From an uncultured Bacilli bacterium (GTDB lineage Bacteria; Bacillota_I; Bacilli_A; RF39; UBA660): DNA of 64,000 bases. The stretch lies in assembly GCA_934098505.1 (NCBI GenBank), contig CAKOOR010000005.1, forward strand, positions 52,065 to 116,064, given 5' to 3'. The notes beneath the pieces are model-generated. The model was not told the DNA's origin. It made no database searches and saw nothing but the letters and a program-made list of their open reading frames with translations. How positions within the stretch are numbered: position 1 is the stretch's first letter; every line of letters starts with the position of its first letter. The translations under genes and the position numbers were made by a program. This document shows, piece by piece, positions 55,412 through 64,000 of this stretch.

Positions 55412-57222
55412 TATTTTGTTAACAAATAATAAGTACTTTCTACATCACTATTTAAATATAATATTTCTTTTTTATTTTTATATTCAGTATTAGCTAATAT
55501 TTTTTCAATAACGCTATCTTTATCTAACCAATTTTTAACACAAACTATTACTTCATCATTATTTTTTAATACTTCATCATTTTGTAATAAACTATAATCA
55601 TAAATATTATTATTTAAAATTAAATGTTTCTCATAAGTAGCAAATTCTGGCATTGCTGATAAATGGGTAAAATAATTATCAAAAACATAAATAAATGGTT
55701 TAGTTTTATTTTCTAAAGCTAGTTTTAAAGATGTCCCATAATCTTGATATAAGTATACTGGTATCTTCGTTTTAAAGCCAACTATACTTATTCCCATAAT
55801 AACAACCATACTAATAAAAGTAAAATATTTATTATCATAAAATAAATTAAACAGATATATTAATAATAAGGCAAACAAAGGAAATATTAACATGATATAT
55901 CTAAAAGTATAATTTTCTCCTAAGAAAGGTGCAATCTTGGAAACAATAATTACAAAGAATAACATTGGTACAAATAAATTTATTATTATTTTGCTATCAT
56001 CTAATTTCTTCTTTTTTCCAAAATATAAGCCCATTCCTAAGAATAAGAAGCATACTAATAAAGTAAATATTTTTTCTAAATTGAACATTTTTAAGATTGC
56101 ATCACTATAATATTTTAAATTAGTAATTATACTACATCCCGTATCTTCCGCCCCCAACCCACGATAAGAGAAGAATATTTGATAAATACTAACTGGATAA
56201 AAAATAATACCAATTACCGCTGGAATAACATGAACTAAAAGATACTTACCGGTCTTTTCATATTCTTTTTTCCTAATTAAATAAATGGCATTTATTAAGA
56301 AAACTAAAACTATATAAATACAGAAATAATACTGAGTTAAGAAACCACCTAGGATACATAAAATCCATGACCACTTTTTCATGATTTTATAATTATTTTT
56401 AATTAAATCTACTGTTAAATAAAAATACCAAATACTAAAGAAGGTTAGCATCATATACATACGATGAAAGCTTACTGTACTAATAGCACCCATGCTTAAA
56501 CCATAAAGTAGTATAGTTGGAGTACTTATTTTCTTCTTTCCCATTCTTTTACAAGTTTTATCGATAAAATATAAAGTCCCTAGAAAGAAAATCATATTCA
56601 AAGTAAAACCAATATATTTTGTAAACTTTCCATAAAAAATACTAGATACTAAATGCATACAAAAATAAAATAATGGTGGATGAACATCAAAAGCTTGATT
56701 TATATAAGTAGAACGATAATTTAAAACATCGCCTTTACCAATAGTTAAATAATTTAGGGCATCTTCACTATTTTTCCAAGTAGGTATTTCTTTAAATAAA
56801 GTTTCATCTTTTGTAAATTCACTATAATCATTAGTTTTGGTATCATTTAAGAAAGTTATTAATTTCTTAATATCATGACTATTTAATACCTCTCGATAAA
56901 GAATATCCATATTACCCTGAGCATAGCCATAATTACGATAAACATTATCATATTTATAATTACTAGAACCATAAGAAAACATTTCATCTTCATGATATCC
57001 TTGTTTTTTATCCACATAATAAAACATTACTGCTACCGAAAGTATAACTATTAAAATAGTTAACCAATTATTTTTAATTTTTTGACACCAACTATTCTTT
57101 TTTACAATGTTTTTATCTTTTTCTATATCTTGATTCTCTTGTTTTAATTCATTTACTTGCTGTATCTTTGTTTTGTCTTTCTTAATTTTATCTTTATTGT
57201 CTTTTTTACTATTCTTCGTCAT
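55411..57222 (-). CDS. GT-C family membrane glycosyltransferase
   Basis: About 603 aa: a charged cytoplasmic N-terminus rich in Lys/Asp/Glu, a first helix near 50-70, then the large first extracytoplasmic loop with HEDEMFSYG, where GT-C enzymes keep catalytic acidic residues, and FDVHPPLFYFCMHL. About ten more membrane helices follow and a C-terminal soluble portion. Such PMT/ArnT-like enzymes use polyprenyl-phosphate sugars to modify proteins or glycans outside the membrane. Start ATG 57222 follows AGGTGA and overlaps the end of rmuC by 14 nt; the frame upstream to GTG 57231 is less likely. Confidence 0.78.
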   Translation of the reverse strand: MTKNSKKDNKDKIKKDKTKIQQVNELKQENQDIEKDKNIVKKNSWCQKIKNNWLTILIVILSVAVMFYYVDKKQGYHEDEMFSYGSSNYKYDNVYRNYGYAQGNMDILYREVLNSHDIKKLITFLNDTKTNDYSEFTKDETLFKEIPTWKNSEDALNYLTIGKGDVLNYRSTYINQAFDVHPPLFYFCMHLVSSIFYGKFTKYIGFTLNMIFFLGTLYFIDKTCKRMGKKKISTPTILLYGLSMGAISTVSFHRMYMMLTFFSIWYFYLTVDLIKNNYKIMKKWSWILCILGGFLTQYYFCIYIVLVFLINAIYLIRKKEYEKTGKYLLVHVIPAVIGIIFYPVSIYQIFFSYRGLGAEDTGCSIITNLKYYSDAILKMFNLEKIFTLLVCFLFLGMGLYFGKKKKLDDSKIIINLFVPMLFFVIIVSKIAPFLGENYTFRYIMLIFPLFALLLIYLFNLFYDNKYFTFISMVVIMGISIVGFKTKIPVYLYQDYGTSLKLALENKTKPFIYVFDNYFTHLSAMPEFATYEKHLILNNNIYDYSLLQNDEVLKNNDEVIVCVKNWLDKDSVIEKILANTEYKNKKEILYLNSDVESTYYLLTK

Positions 57223-58303
57223 TATAATCACCTACTTTTCTTTCTATTCCCTGTAAATTAACTTCATTAATCGATGCAAAGCGAGAAGTAATTTTATCAG
57301 TAGTTATATTTATATCTTTAACATCTTTTGACACCGCATCGATATTTTTCGATAATTTATCCCAACGAATACGGTATTTCTGAAATTCATCGCTAAGTCG
57401 CGACAATTCACTAGCTATAACTTTAGCATACTTATCCCTTTTCATATTTTGTAAAATCATACTAATAGTTGATAAAGTACTTACTAAGGTCGTTGGTGAT
57501 GTTATAAAGACATTATTTTTATAAGCATAAGATACTAACTCTGGATAATAAGCATTAATCTCAGCAAATATTGCCTCAGCTGGTAAAAACATTATAGCTT
57601 GATAACTAGTTTCACCTTTAATTATATATTTATCTTTAATTGCATCTATATGCTTTTTGACATCACTTTTAAAGTTTTTAGCATACATATTTCTTAAGTC
57701 AATACTAACCTTACGGTCAACCATTTTTTGATAATTTTCTAAAGGAAACTTACTATCAATACAAATATGACCAAGTGGTTCGGGAGCAAATATTATGGAA
57801 TCAGCTATATAACCATTACTTAAAGTATATTGTAGTTGATAAATATCTCTATTGCCTTCCCCAAAGATACTACTTAAAATGTAATTTAAACTTACTTCAC
57901 CATAAATACCCCTTGTTTTCTTATCTGTTAAAACACCTTGTAAAGCAACTATATCACTACTTAAATTATCTATCCTTTTTTGGGCTTCATCGATCTTACT
58001 TAATCTTTCTAAAATATTAGTAAAAGTCTTATTAGTTTCTTTAAAATTTTCATCTAAATTAAGATTAACTCGTTCATTTATTTTTAATAAATTATTTGTA
58101 ATTTCATTATTTAAAGACTTAAAATCATCATTTAAACCCTTACTAAAATCATATTTAAAATCTAATATATCTTTAGTAAGTTTAGTTTCCATCTTCCCTA
58201 ATCTTTCCACAATATCACTATTATTACTTCTTTTTCTGGTAACTAAAACTAGTATTAAAAGAATAATAACAACAATTAATAAACTGATAATTATATAATC
58301 CAT
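57209..58303 (-). CDS. rmuC: RmuC-family protein
   Basis: 364 aa. N-terminal membrane helix (about 3-22), coiled coil (about 30-130), then the RmuC nuclease-like domain: TRGIYGEVSLNYILSSIFGEG, CIDSKFPLENYQKMVD and FITSPTTLVSTLSTI with the typical SPTTL block. RmuC proteins limit inversion and recombination between short inverted repeats and are thought to be DNA-processing factors. Ends overlapping the GT-C gene. Its presence beside repeat-rich surface genes may be chance. Confidence 0.88.
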   Translation of the reverse strand: MDYIIISLLIVVIILLILVLVTRKRSNNSDIVERLGKMETKLTKDILDFKYDFSKGLNDDFKSLNNEITNNLLKINERVNLNLDENFKETNKTFTNILERLSKIDEAQKRIDNLSSDIVALQGVLTDKKTRGIYGEVSLNYILSSIFGEGNRDIYQLQYTLSNGYIADSIIFAPEPLGHICIDSKFPLENYQKMVDRKVSIDLRNMYAKNFKSDVKKHIDAIKDKYIIKGETSYQAIMFLPAEAIFAEINAYYPELVSYAYKNNVFITSPTTLVSTLSTISMILQNMKRDKYAKVIASELSRLSDEFQKYRIRWDKLSKNIDAVSKDVKDINITTDKITSRFASINEVNLQGIERKVGDYNDEE

Positions 58304-58365
58304 ATATACGTCCTTTCGTTATCTCAATTATACAATTTATTTTAGCTTATAGCTACTAAAAGCTA

Positions 58366-58391
58366 AAGAAAAAAGCATAGAACATTTTCTA
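58366..58391 (-). terminator. Weak terminator-like hairpin at the RNase J gene end
   Basis: TAGAA/TTCTA stem overlapping the stop codon followed on the minus strand by TGC and T6. Confidence 0.4.
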
Positions 58392-60023
58392 CACTTCTTG
58401 AATAACAGCAATAATCATAGGTTTACATTCAGTTTCATTATATAAATATTTACCTAATTCTTCTCTAATTTCTGTCTTGATTTTAGTATATTCAACATAT
58501 CTATCAGTAATATTTCTCGTAATAACATCTAATGAAATGTTTTTAATTTCATTTATCATGTCTTTACTATCTTTAATGTAGATAAAACCTCTGGTTGTAA
58601 CTTCTGGTCCAACTAATATTTCTCTTGTTTTTTTTGAAATAGTTGCAGAAATTAAGACTATACCATTTTCACTTAACATTTGACGATCTTTAATAACTAA
58701 ATCACCAACATCATCATTGCTCTTACCATCAATTAATACATCATTTACTTTTATTGATTTAAAATTATCTTGTAAAACTCCATTATTAATTTCTACTATA
58801 TCACCATTTTGTTTTAATAAAATATTACTATCTGGAAGTCCTAGACTACTAGCTAAATCAGCATTATTTACCATATAACGATATTCCCCTTTAACAGGCA
58901 TATAATATTTAGGATTTAATAACTTAATCATCAGCATTAAATCTTCTTTTGAAGCATGATGTAGAATCGTTTTACCTTTTGGTATCGAAACAATCTCACA
59001 ACCATGCATTGCTAAATCATTTTCAATTTTTACTAATAACTTTTCGTTTTCATCGTATCTAGGTTCTGCAAAGACAATTGTATCCGTTTCTTTTAAATGA
59101 ATAAACTTATCATAACCATTTAAAACTTTACTTATACAAGCATAAGGATTTTGTTTACTATCTGCCATTAAAATAATAGCATCTTTATCATCAATATTTG
59201 ATAAATCACCAAGTAATCCTTCTTGTACTTCTAAGTATTTTTCTTTTATCGACATATCAATTAAATTTTGTAACTGTTTACCCATTACAATAATCTTACG
59301 ATGGGTATTTTTGGCTGCATCAAATATTTCTTGAATGGTATAAAGATGAGTTGGTAAAACTAAAAACATTAAACGATTCTTGGTATGACTAATAGCTTCT
59401 TTAAATACCCCAACCAAACGATGATTTGGTGAAGTATGTCCACTCTTTTCCGAAAATGATGACTCTTGTAATAAGGCTAAAACGCCCTTTTTACCAACAT
59501 ATGCAATTTTTCCTAAATCCATGTCATAGGCTCCACGCATTAATGGATCGATAATAAAGTCCCCCGTATAACAAATTGCTCCATCTCGGGTATTTATAAC
59601 ATACATTACTGCATCCGGTGTCGAATGCGAAACACTAATTGGAAAAATACTAACATCTCTAAAATTCAATTTTTTATGTGGTTCAATCTCGACAATATTC
59701 TTAGGATTTAAACCATCATTTTCTAAAACGTATTTCGTAAACTTCGTACAATAAACTTTTAAATTAGGAATCATTCTAACTAAATCATTTGTAGCACCCA
59801 TATTTTCATAATGTCCGTGTGTTAGAAATAATCCTTTAATTTTCTTTTTATTTTTAACTAAATATTCAAAATCAGGAATAATATAATCAATTCCGTATAA
59901 ATTTTCTGTTGCAAATTTTAAACCACAATCTAAAATAAAGATTGAGTTGTCCACTTCCACAACATAGGTATTTTTACCTGTTTCACTAAGGCCGCCAAGC
60001 CCCATTATTTTTATTTTACTCAT
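58389..60023 (-). CDS. RNase J-family protein with degenerate metal-binding motif
   Basis: 544 aa with metallo-beta-lactamase and beta-CASP domains plus a short C-terminal domain. The usual HGHxDHIG metal motif reads HGHYENMGA (69-76): both His are kept but Asp and the third His are replaced by Glu and Asn. SVSHSTPDAVMYVI and YTGDFIID are kept. The beta-CASP tip PVKGEYRYM has Lys where PVHGEYR has His. C-terminal KTREILVGPEVTTRGFIYIKDS is normal. Likely a J2-like partner with poor own activity, working with another RNase J elsewhere in mRNA and rRNA processing. Confidence 0.82.
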   Translation of the reverse strand: MSKIKIMGLGGLSETGKNTYVVEVDNSIFILDCGLKFATENLYGIDYIIPDFEYLVKNKKKIKGLFLTHGHYENMGATNDLVRMIPNLKVYCTKFTKYVLENDGLNPKNIVEIEPHKKLNFRDVSIFPISVSHSTPDAVMYVINTRDGAICYTGDFIIDPLMRGAYDMDLGKIAYVGKKGVLALLQESSFSEKSGHTSPNHRLVGVFKEAISHTKNRLMFLVLPTHLYTIQEIFDAAKNTHRKIIVMGKQLQNLIDMSIKEKYLEVQEGLLGDLSNIDDKDAIILMADSKQNPYACISKVLNGYDKFIHLKETDTIVFAEPRYDENEKLLVKIENDLAMHGCEIVSIPKGKTILHHASKEDLMLMIKLLNPKYYMPVKGEYRYMVNNADLASSLGLPDSNILLKQNGDIVEINNGVLQDNFKSIKVNDVLIDGKSNDDVGDLVIKDRQMLSENGIVLISATISKKTREILVGPEVTTRGFIYIKDSKDMINEIKNISLDVITRNITDRYVEYTKIKTEIREELGKYLYNETECKPMIIAVIQEV

Positions 60024-60115
60024 ATAATTTAATCAACTTCCTTTTTCATTTTTAACTTTAAATAAAGATGCTACAAACAAAAGATATTATATCAAAAAAA
60101 GAGGTATATTCCAAC

Positions 60116-60958
60116 CTATTTTAATGATTTTTTAACTGCATACCTAATTTGTTTAGGCAAGTAAAAAGTAAACGTAATGCGTTTATATAACCTTAAAGCT
60201 CCTTCATAAGTTAAAATAGGATAATTAAAATCACAAATATGTAAATTACCATTTTCTAACGCATCAATAAACTCTCGATATCCTAGTATTTTACCACTAG
60301 GTTTAAAAGTATAATTATCCAAAATCTTTAGTTGTCTTAACATATCAGGAGTATAATCATAAGTATCATAATACTGACTAACTTGCGTAATTGCATATTT
60401 TATCAAGAAAATTTGTCCTAAAGAATAATTTAATCCTTCATCTTTAGAATCATACAAATTACTAAAATTATTGTTTCTAAACACTTTAATAAGTCTTTTA
60501 ATAAACTCATCTTCGGTTGGGTAAGCCGCAATCTTACTAGCCTTTTTTATTTGTTCTTTTATATCTTTTCTTTTCCCAGAATTATTACAATTAATCTCTA
60601 ATTTTCTTCTTAATAATTGATAATATTCCTGATAAGCCATTCTTAAACTTTGTTCATTAATTTTAATATTATTTCTAATAGCATTATAAAGTTTTTGTTG
60701 TTCTTCTACTGGATTGTTGTACTTTACTAATTCTTTTAGACTTTGTTCTAAACTACTATGTAAAAACAATAATCCATCAATGCCATTTTTCTTAGCTTTT
60801 AATTCTCCTAAAACTTTTTTTAGTCTTTCATCATCGGTACCATCATCAAGCCTTTGTAATTTTTCTTGTAGTTTTAGAATATCTTCATTAGCTTTTAATA
60901 TTAAGACTTCGTATTGCGCTTTTTCTCCATTAACCTTTTCTATTAATTGCTTTTTCAT
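60116..60958 (-). CDS. Unknown coiled-coil protein
   Basis: 280 aa, soluble. The N-terminal 140 residues are almost continuous coiled coil (MKKQLIEKVNGEKAQYEVLI...). The C-terminal half is globular (LYDSKDEGLNYSLGQIFL, LTYEGALRLYKRITFTFYL) and basic. No family recognised. It lies between RNase J and the MATE fusion, on the same strand, with no overlap. No signal peptide. Confidence 0.55.
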   Translation of the reverse strand: MKKQLIEKVNGEKAQYEVLILKANEDILKLQEKLQRLDDGTDDERLKKVLGELKAKKNGIDGLLFLHSSLEQSLKELVKYNNPVEEQQKLYNAIRNNIKINEQSLRMAYQEYYQLLRRKLEINCNNSGKRKDIKEQIKKASKIAAYPTEDEFIKRLIKVFRNNNFSNLYDSKDEGLNYSLGQIFLIKYAITQVSQYYDTYDYTPDMLRQLKILDNYTFKPSGKILGYREFIDALENGNLHICDFNYPILTYEGALRLYKRITFTFYLPKQIRYAVKKSLK

Positions 60959-61029
60959 ATATTTATTTCCTTTTTGTTTGTAAGGATATAATAATATTTT
61001 ATTTCTTTAAAGTCAACTAATAATTTAAC

Positions 61030-61053
61030 TAAAAAAGGAAGATTTCTCCTCCT
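61030..61053 (-). terminator. Terminator of the MATE-kinase fusion gene
   Basis: Seven-pair stem AGGAGGA/TCTTCCT with GAAA tetraloop (61053-61036) followed on the minus strand by T6. Confidence 0.85.
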
Positions 61054-61057
61054 AAAA

Positions 61058-63028
61058 TCAATTACTCTTAATTATACTATTTATAATATCAGCTGTTTTT
61101 TCTACACCAAATTCACTTACATTAATAACTAAATCATAATTATTATAATCATCTAAATTAGTATTAGTATAATATTTATAATGTCTTTTACGTTCTTTAT
61201 TTACTTTATTTATCGTACTTAAAGCCTTATCTTTAGTAATATGATAATACTTAGCAACTCTATTAATTTTATCTTTTTCACTACTATATAAATATACTTT
61301 TAAAACATCTTTTTTATCTTTTAAGATATAGTTTCCACAGCGTCCTACTATAACACAAGAACCTTTTTTATATAAGTTTTCAATAACTTTTGTCGTAGCA
61401 ATATAAAGTAAATCATCGGTTGTTTTAGGTCCTTCTAAGGTTTGTTCGTTTTCTTTAACGTATTCTAAACTTAAACCACTTTCTTTAGCACTTAAATTTA
61501 TCAATTCTTTATCATAGAATGGTACACCTAACTTTTTAGCAAGTAATTCACCTATATAGCGGCCACCAGAACCATACTCACGAGAAATAGTAACAATTAC
61601 TTTCTTACCTTCATAAGTCTTAGAAACTTGTGCATCTTGTTCTTTAATTGTTTCTTTACTATACTTATCTAGCTTTTTATATTCGCCACCCAAAATAATA
61701 CTAGCGATAATAAATGTTAAACTATCAGCTAGACAACCAGCATACAAAATGCCATTTAACCCCTTATTAAAACCGATACTAAGTAAAAGTGCTAAAGGAA
61801 TAAATAAAATAATTTGTCTAATAAATGATACAGCTGTTGATTTCACAACATTTCCTAAAGATTGAACAACTATTGAAGTTGTCATTTCCATGGCATTTAG
61901 AGCACATACTAAAAGGAAACTATGACACATAAGGGTTGCAAATTCCATAAATAATGTATAACTTACATCTTCGCTACTAATAAAGATACCAGCAATTTGT
62001 TCTGGAAATAAAATAAAAATTAAATTAAAAATAATACCAACCGTAAAATTAACAATTAAAACTTTTCTTAAAGTTTCTTTAACTCTTGTAAGCCTACCGG
62101 CTCCATAATTAAAACCAATAATAGGTTGAGCGCCAATACTTACTCCTAAAACAAAAGAAATATATAAACTATTTATCTTTGAAATTACTCCATAAACCGA
62201 TAATGGAATATCAGCACCATATTTAGTTACAGCCCCAAACTTAGTCATCATATTATTCATAAATACAAATAAGACTAAAATAGTTACTTGCGTAATAAAA
62301 CTAGAAAGTCCTAAAGACAAAGTTCTTCCAATATTTTTATTTATTTTAAAATCTTCTTTTTCTAATTTAACACTCTTAATTTTAGGAATATAACATAAAG
62401 CAATAATAAAGGATATAGCTTGCCCAATTACAGTAGCAAGACCTCCTCCAAATACGCCCATTTTAAAACCAAAGATAAAGACCGGATCTAAAATAATATT
62501 GATAATAGCTCCCACTACTAACATAATCATAGAATATCTAGGATTACCATCAGCCCTGATAATACTTGATAATACAGAATAAATGATCATAAATGGAGCA
62601 CCAACTAAAATAATTCTTCCATAACTTACGGCATAGCTATAAACATTTTCTGTACACCCAAACATATAAACTAATTTTGGTAAGAAAATGTAAGCAATAA
62701 CTGCAAATAAAATAGATATAATAAAAGTTAAAGTAATAGATGAACCAATTGAGGCTCTCGCCTCACTTTCTTTTTTCTCTCCTAATTTTAAGGAAAGATT
62801 GGCAGCAGCGCCATTACCAATAAGACCAGCAATAGCATTAGCTAAAATAACCAAAGGAAATATTACGTTAGTAGCAGCATTTCCTAAAGTACCTACTCCT
62901 TTGCCAATAAATATTTGGTCAACAATATTATAGACTGAGTTAATAAGCATCGAAATAACGCAAGGAATAGCAAAGCTTATCAGTAGTTTATTAATATTAT
63001 CACGACCTAAATCAAATTCTTTTTTCAT
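61058..63028 (-). CDS. MATE efflux transporter fused to a cytidylate-kinase-like domain
   Basis: 656 aa. Residues about 1-440 are a twelve-helix MATE/MatE-type drug or metabolite antiporter (GRDNINKLLISFAIPCVISML, later NAMEMTTSIVVQSLGNVVK). Residues about 465-656 form a P-loop kinase-like domain of the cytidylate-kinase-like family: VIVTISREYGSGGRYIGELLAKKLG (SREYGSGG nucleotide motif), PFYDKELI, CVIVGRCGNYIL, and VYLYSSEKDKINRV. The C-terminal domain is complete with no internal stop and no frameshift. It may couple nucleotide metabolism or phosphorylation to transport. Single gene with its own terminator. Confidence 0.85.
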   Translation of the reverse strand: MKKEFDLGRDNINKLLISFAIPCVISMLINSVYNIVDQIFIGKGVGTLGNAATNVIFPLVILANAIAGLIGNGAAANLSLKLGEKKESEARASIGSSITLTFIISILFAVIAYIFLPKLVYMFGCTENVYSYAVSYGRIILVGAPFMIIYSVLSSIIRADGNPRYSMIMLVVGAIINIILDPVFIFGFKMGVFGGGLATVIGQAISFIIALCYIPKIKSVKLEKEDFKINKNIGRTLSLGLSSFITQVTILVLFVFMNNMMTKFGAVTKYGADIPLSVYGVISKINSLYISFVLGVSIGAQPIIGFNYGAGRLTRVKETLRKVLIVNFTVGIIFNLIFILFPEQIAGIFISSEDVSYTLFMEFATLMCHSFLLVCALNAMEMTTSIVVQSLGNVVKSTAVSFIRQIILFIPLALLLSIGFNKGLNGILYAGCLADSLTFIIASIILGGEYKKLDKYSKETIKEQDAQVSKTYEGKKVIVTISREYGSGGRYIGELLAKKLGVPFYDKELINLSAKESGLSLEYVKENEQTLEGPKTTDDLLYIATTKVIENLYKKGSCVIVGRCGNYILKDKKDVLKVYLYSSEKDKINRVAKYYHITKDKALSTINKVNKERKRHYKYYTNTNLDDYNNYDLVINVSEFGVEKTADIINSIIKSN

Positions 63029-63051
63029 ATAAATAACCCTTTCAAGCCAAG

Positions 63052-63075
63052 AAAAAAACGCCTAAGATAAGCGTA
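63052..63075 (-). terminator. Probable terminator downstream of the helical-repeat genes
   Basis: ACGC...GCGT imperfect hairpin (63057-63073) followed on the minus strand by T7. Confidence 0.5.
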
Positions 63076-63185
63076 AGTTTCCACAGGCAATATGAATTGT
63101 AACACAAATAATTTTTTTATGTAAGCAAAAGTTTTAAAATTTTGTTAATTTTTAAATCATGTATTTTTAGACAGCCATTTTTTCC

Positions 63186-63467
63186 TTAATCTTCATACAT
63201 TATATCTATTAAACCTTCATCACTAGCTAATTTTTCCACATAATCACTACCTAATTTTATTTTTAATTTTTCAAATTGCTGAATAAAAATATCAGCTGGT
63301 AATAAAAACAAGTCAAAAGAAGATATTAATAAATCTTTAAGATAATAAATTCCATTTTTATGTAAGTAAATCATAATATTTTTAAGATTATTATAATCAA
63401 GTCTAGCTATAGTTTCTTTATCAAAATTTTCTAATAAAATTTTTAAATCGATTTCATCTAAAGACAT
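63186..63467 (-). CDS. 93-aa helical protein overlapping the end of the upstream repeat protein
   Basis: All-helical acidic/hydrophobic protein. Start ATG 63467 overlaps the upstream frame by 10 nt with GAGGAAGG about 10 nt before it, so translational coupling is possible. FLLPADIFIQQFEKLKIKLGSDYVEKLASD resembles the ~32-residue helical repeat of the upstream frame, so the two may instead be one gene split by a frameshift. Function unknown. Confidence 0.5.
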   Translation of the reverse strand: MSLDEIDLKILLENFDKETIARLDYNNLKNIMIYLHKNGIYYLKDLLISSFDLFLLPADIFIQQFEKLKIKLGSDYVEKLASDEGLIDIMYED

Positions 63468-64000
63468 CTTTCAGATCCTTCCTCTCTTAAAAATTTTTCC
63501 TCATCAAAAGGATATTTTTTTACTAATTCTTTTAAATCAATATTAAATTTTTTCTTTAATAAAGTAATATTATAATTAAAAAATGGGTGTAATTTTCCAT
63601 TTTTGAAAAGCGGGTCAGCTATTTCTTCTCTTTGACCTCTTTCTTCTAAATAGCAAATAATTGCATAAATTTGTGATGGTGATTTTAGTAAATATGAAGC
63701 TGTTAAATTACAATCGATACCGTATTTTTCCGCTATTTTAATTAAAATAGGCATTTTTTTTAACATTGATCTACTTTCAGCTAAAATTCTAGGTGACAAT
63801 AAATTTCTAAATCTTGGATCTTGCCAGCATTCTAAATTTAAAATTTTTTTTATATCATCAATAGTTGCTAAAGCTAAAACAATTGGTGTAAAAAGAGTTT
63901 GATATTCTTTGAACTCATTACTATGAATTAAATCTTTTACTTTTTTTATATTACTTGCTGCTAATACTTTAGGTGTAAATAAATCTGGATATTTTTTGAA
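63458..64000 (-). CDS. Helical-repeat protein, C-terminal part (continues past window edge)
   Basis: The frame is open from the window edge: codons read FKKYPDLFTPKVLAASNIKK onward, so the TTG at 63799 is not the start. About 180 residues are visible with units of about 32 residues starting L(F/L)(T/S)Px(I/V)LA: LFTPKVLAASN, LFTPIVLALAT, LLSPRILAESR, LTASYLLKSP. Two-helix repeats of this type recall mTERF-like or TALE-like helical arrays, but no conserved diresidue pattern is apparent. Ends EEGSERCL. Binding function unknown. Confidence 0.6.
   Translation of the reverse strand, partial: FKKYPDLFTPKVLAASNIKKVKDLIHSNEFKEYQTLFTPIVLALATIDDIKKILNLECWQDPRFRNLLSPRILAESRSMLKKMPILIKIAEKYGIDCNLTASYLLKSPSQIYAIICYLEERGQREEIADPLFKNGKLHPFFNYNITLLKKKFNIDLKELVKKYPFDEEKFLREEGSERCL

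Noticed and set aside
1..64000. tRNA, rRNA or tmRNA genes
   Set aside because: No cloverleaf or conserved rRNA segments noticed in the intergenic gaps; the gaps are short and AT-rich.

Overview
The window comes from a very AT-rich, low-GC Gram-positive bacterium, most likely an uncultured gut-type member of the Bacilli (an Erysipelotrichia- or RF39-like lineage). This rests on base composition, strong AGGAGG-type ribosome binding sites, consensus sigma-A promoters, a dacB-spmA-spmB sporulation cluster, SipW/TasA-type secretion, dcw-cluster genes (mraY, PBP2), DXS and RNase J. UGA appears to be a normal stop codon. Almost all genes are on the minus strand; only uppP and an integrase are clearly on the plus strand. 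|| Layout, left to right. 0-1.8 kb: dacB-spmA-spmB. 1.9-6.3 kb: a TasA-like/SipW/DUF5305 extracellular fibre locus. 6.7-7.5 kb: uppP. 7.6-8.0 kb: a candidate type I toxin-antitoxin locus. 8.1-11.5 kb: response regulator, ABC exporter and histidine kinase, with a tandem-repeat operator. 11.5-24.5 kb: core metabolism and envelope genes (a divergent transketolase, glycolipid synthase, GT2, mraY, PBP2, transglutaminase-like protein, dxs, GDPD). 24.7-47.5 kb: the most remarkable region, described below. 47.5-55.4 kb: an accessory block with nested mobile-element ends, an IS66-type transposase, an AAA ATPase, two glycine-rich surface proteins and a tyrosine recombinase beside an inverted-repeat-bounded segment. 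55.4-64 kb: GT-C glycosyltransferase, rmuC, a degenerate RNase J, a MATE-kinase fusion, and a helical-repeat protein cut by the window edge. || The 24.7-47.5 kb block encodes what looks like a rotary F-type ATPase rebuilt as a surface machine. It has recognisable alpha, beta, gamma and epsilon subunits, a b/delta-like protein and a c-like proteolipid. Catalytic residues of alpha and beta are intact, but the c-like protein has Ala where the ion-binding Glu/Asp should be, and no recognisable a subunit is present. In place of the ion channel the cluster carries four membrane-anchored secreted proteins (1790, 497, 243 and 3262 aa) that seem to share a juxtamembrane module. The largest has a membrane segment at each end and carries Fn3-like, ALK/LTK-type glycine-rich and GLUG-like repeat regions. 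The c-like gene has its own perfect sigma-A promoter and terminator, and the other genes follow from a second near-consensus promoter. I infer an ATP-driven apparatus that moves or remodels giant extracellular proteins rather than pumping ions. It resembles in concept, but is more complete than, the F1-like ATPases of mycoplasmas.
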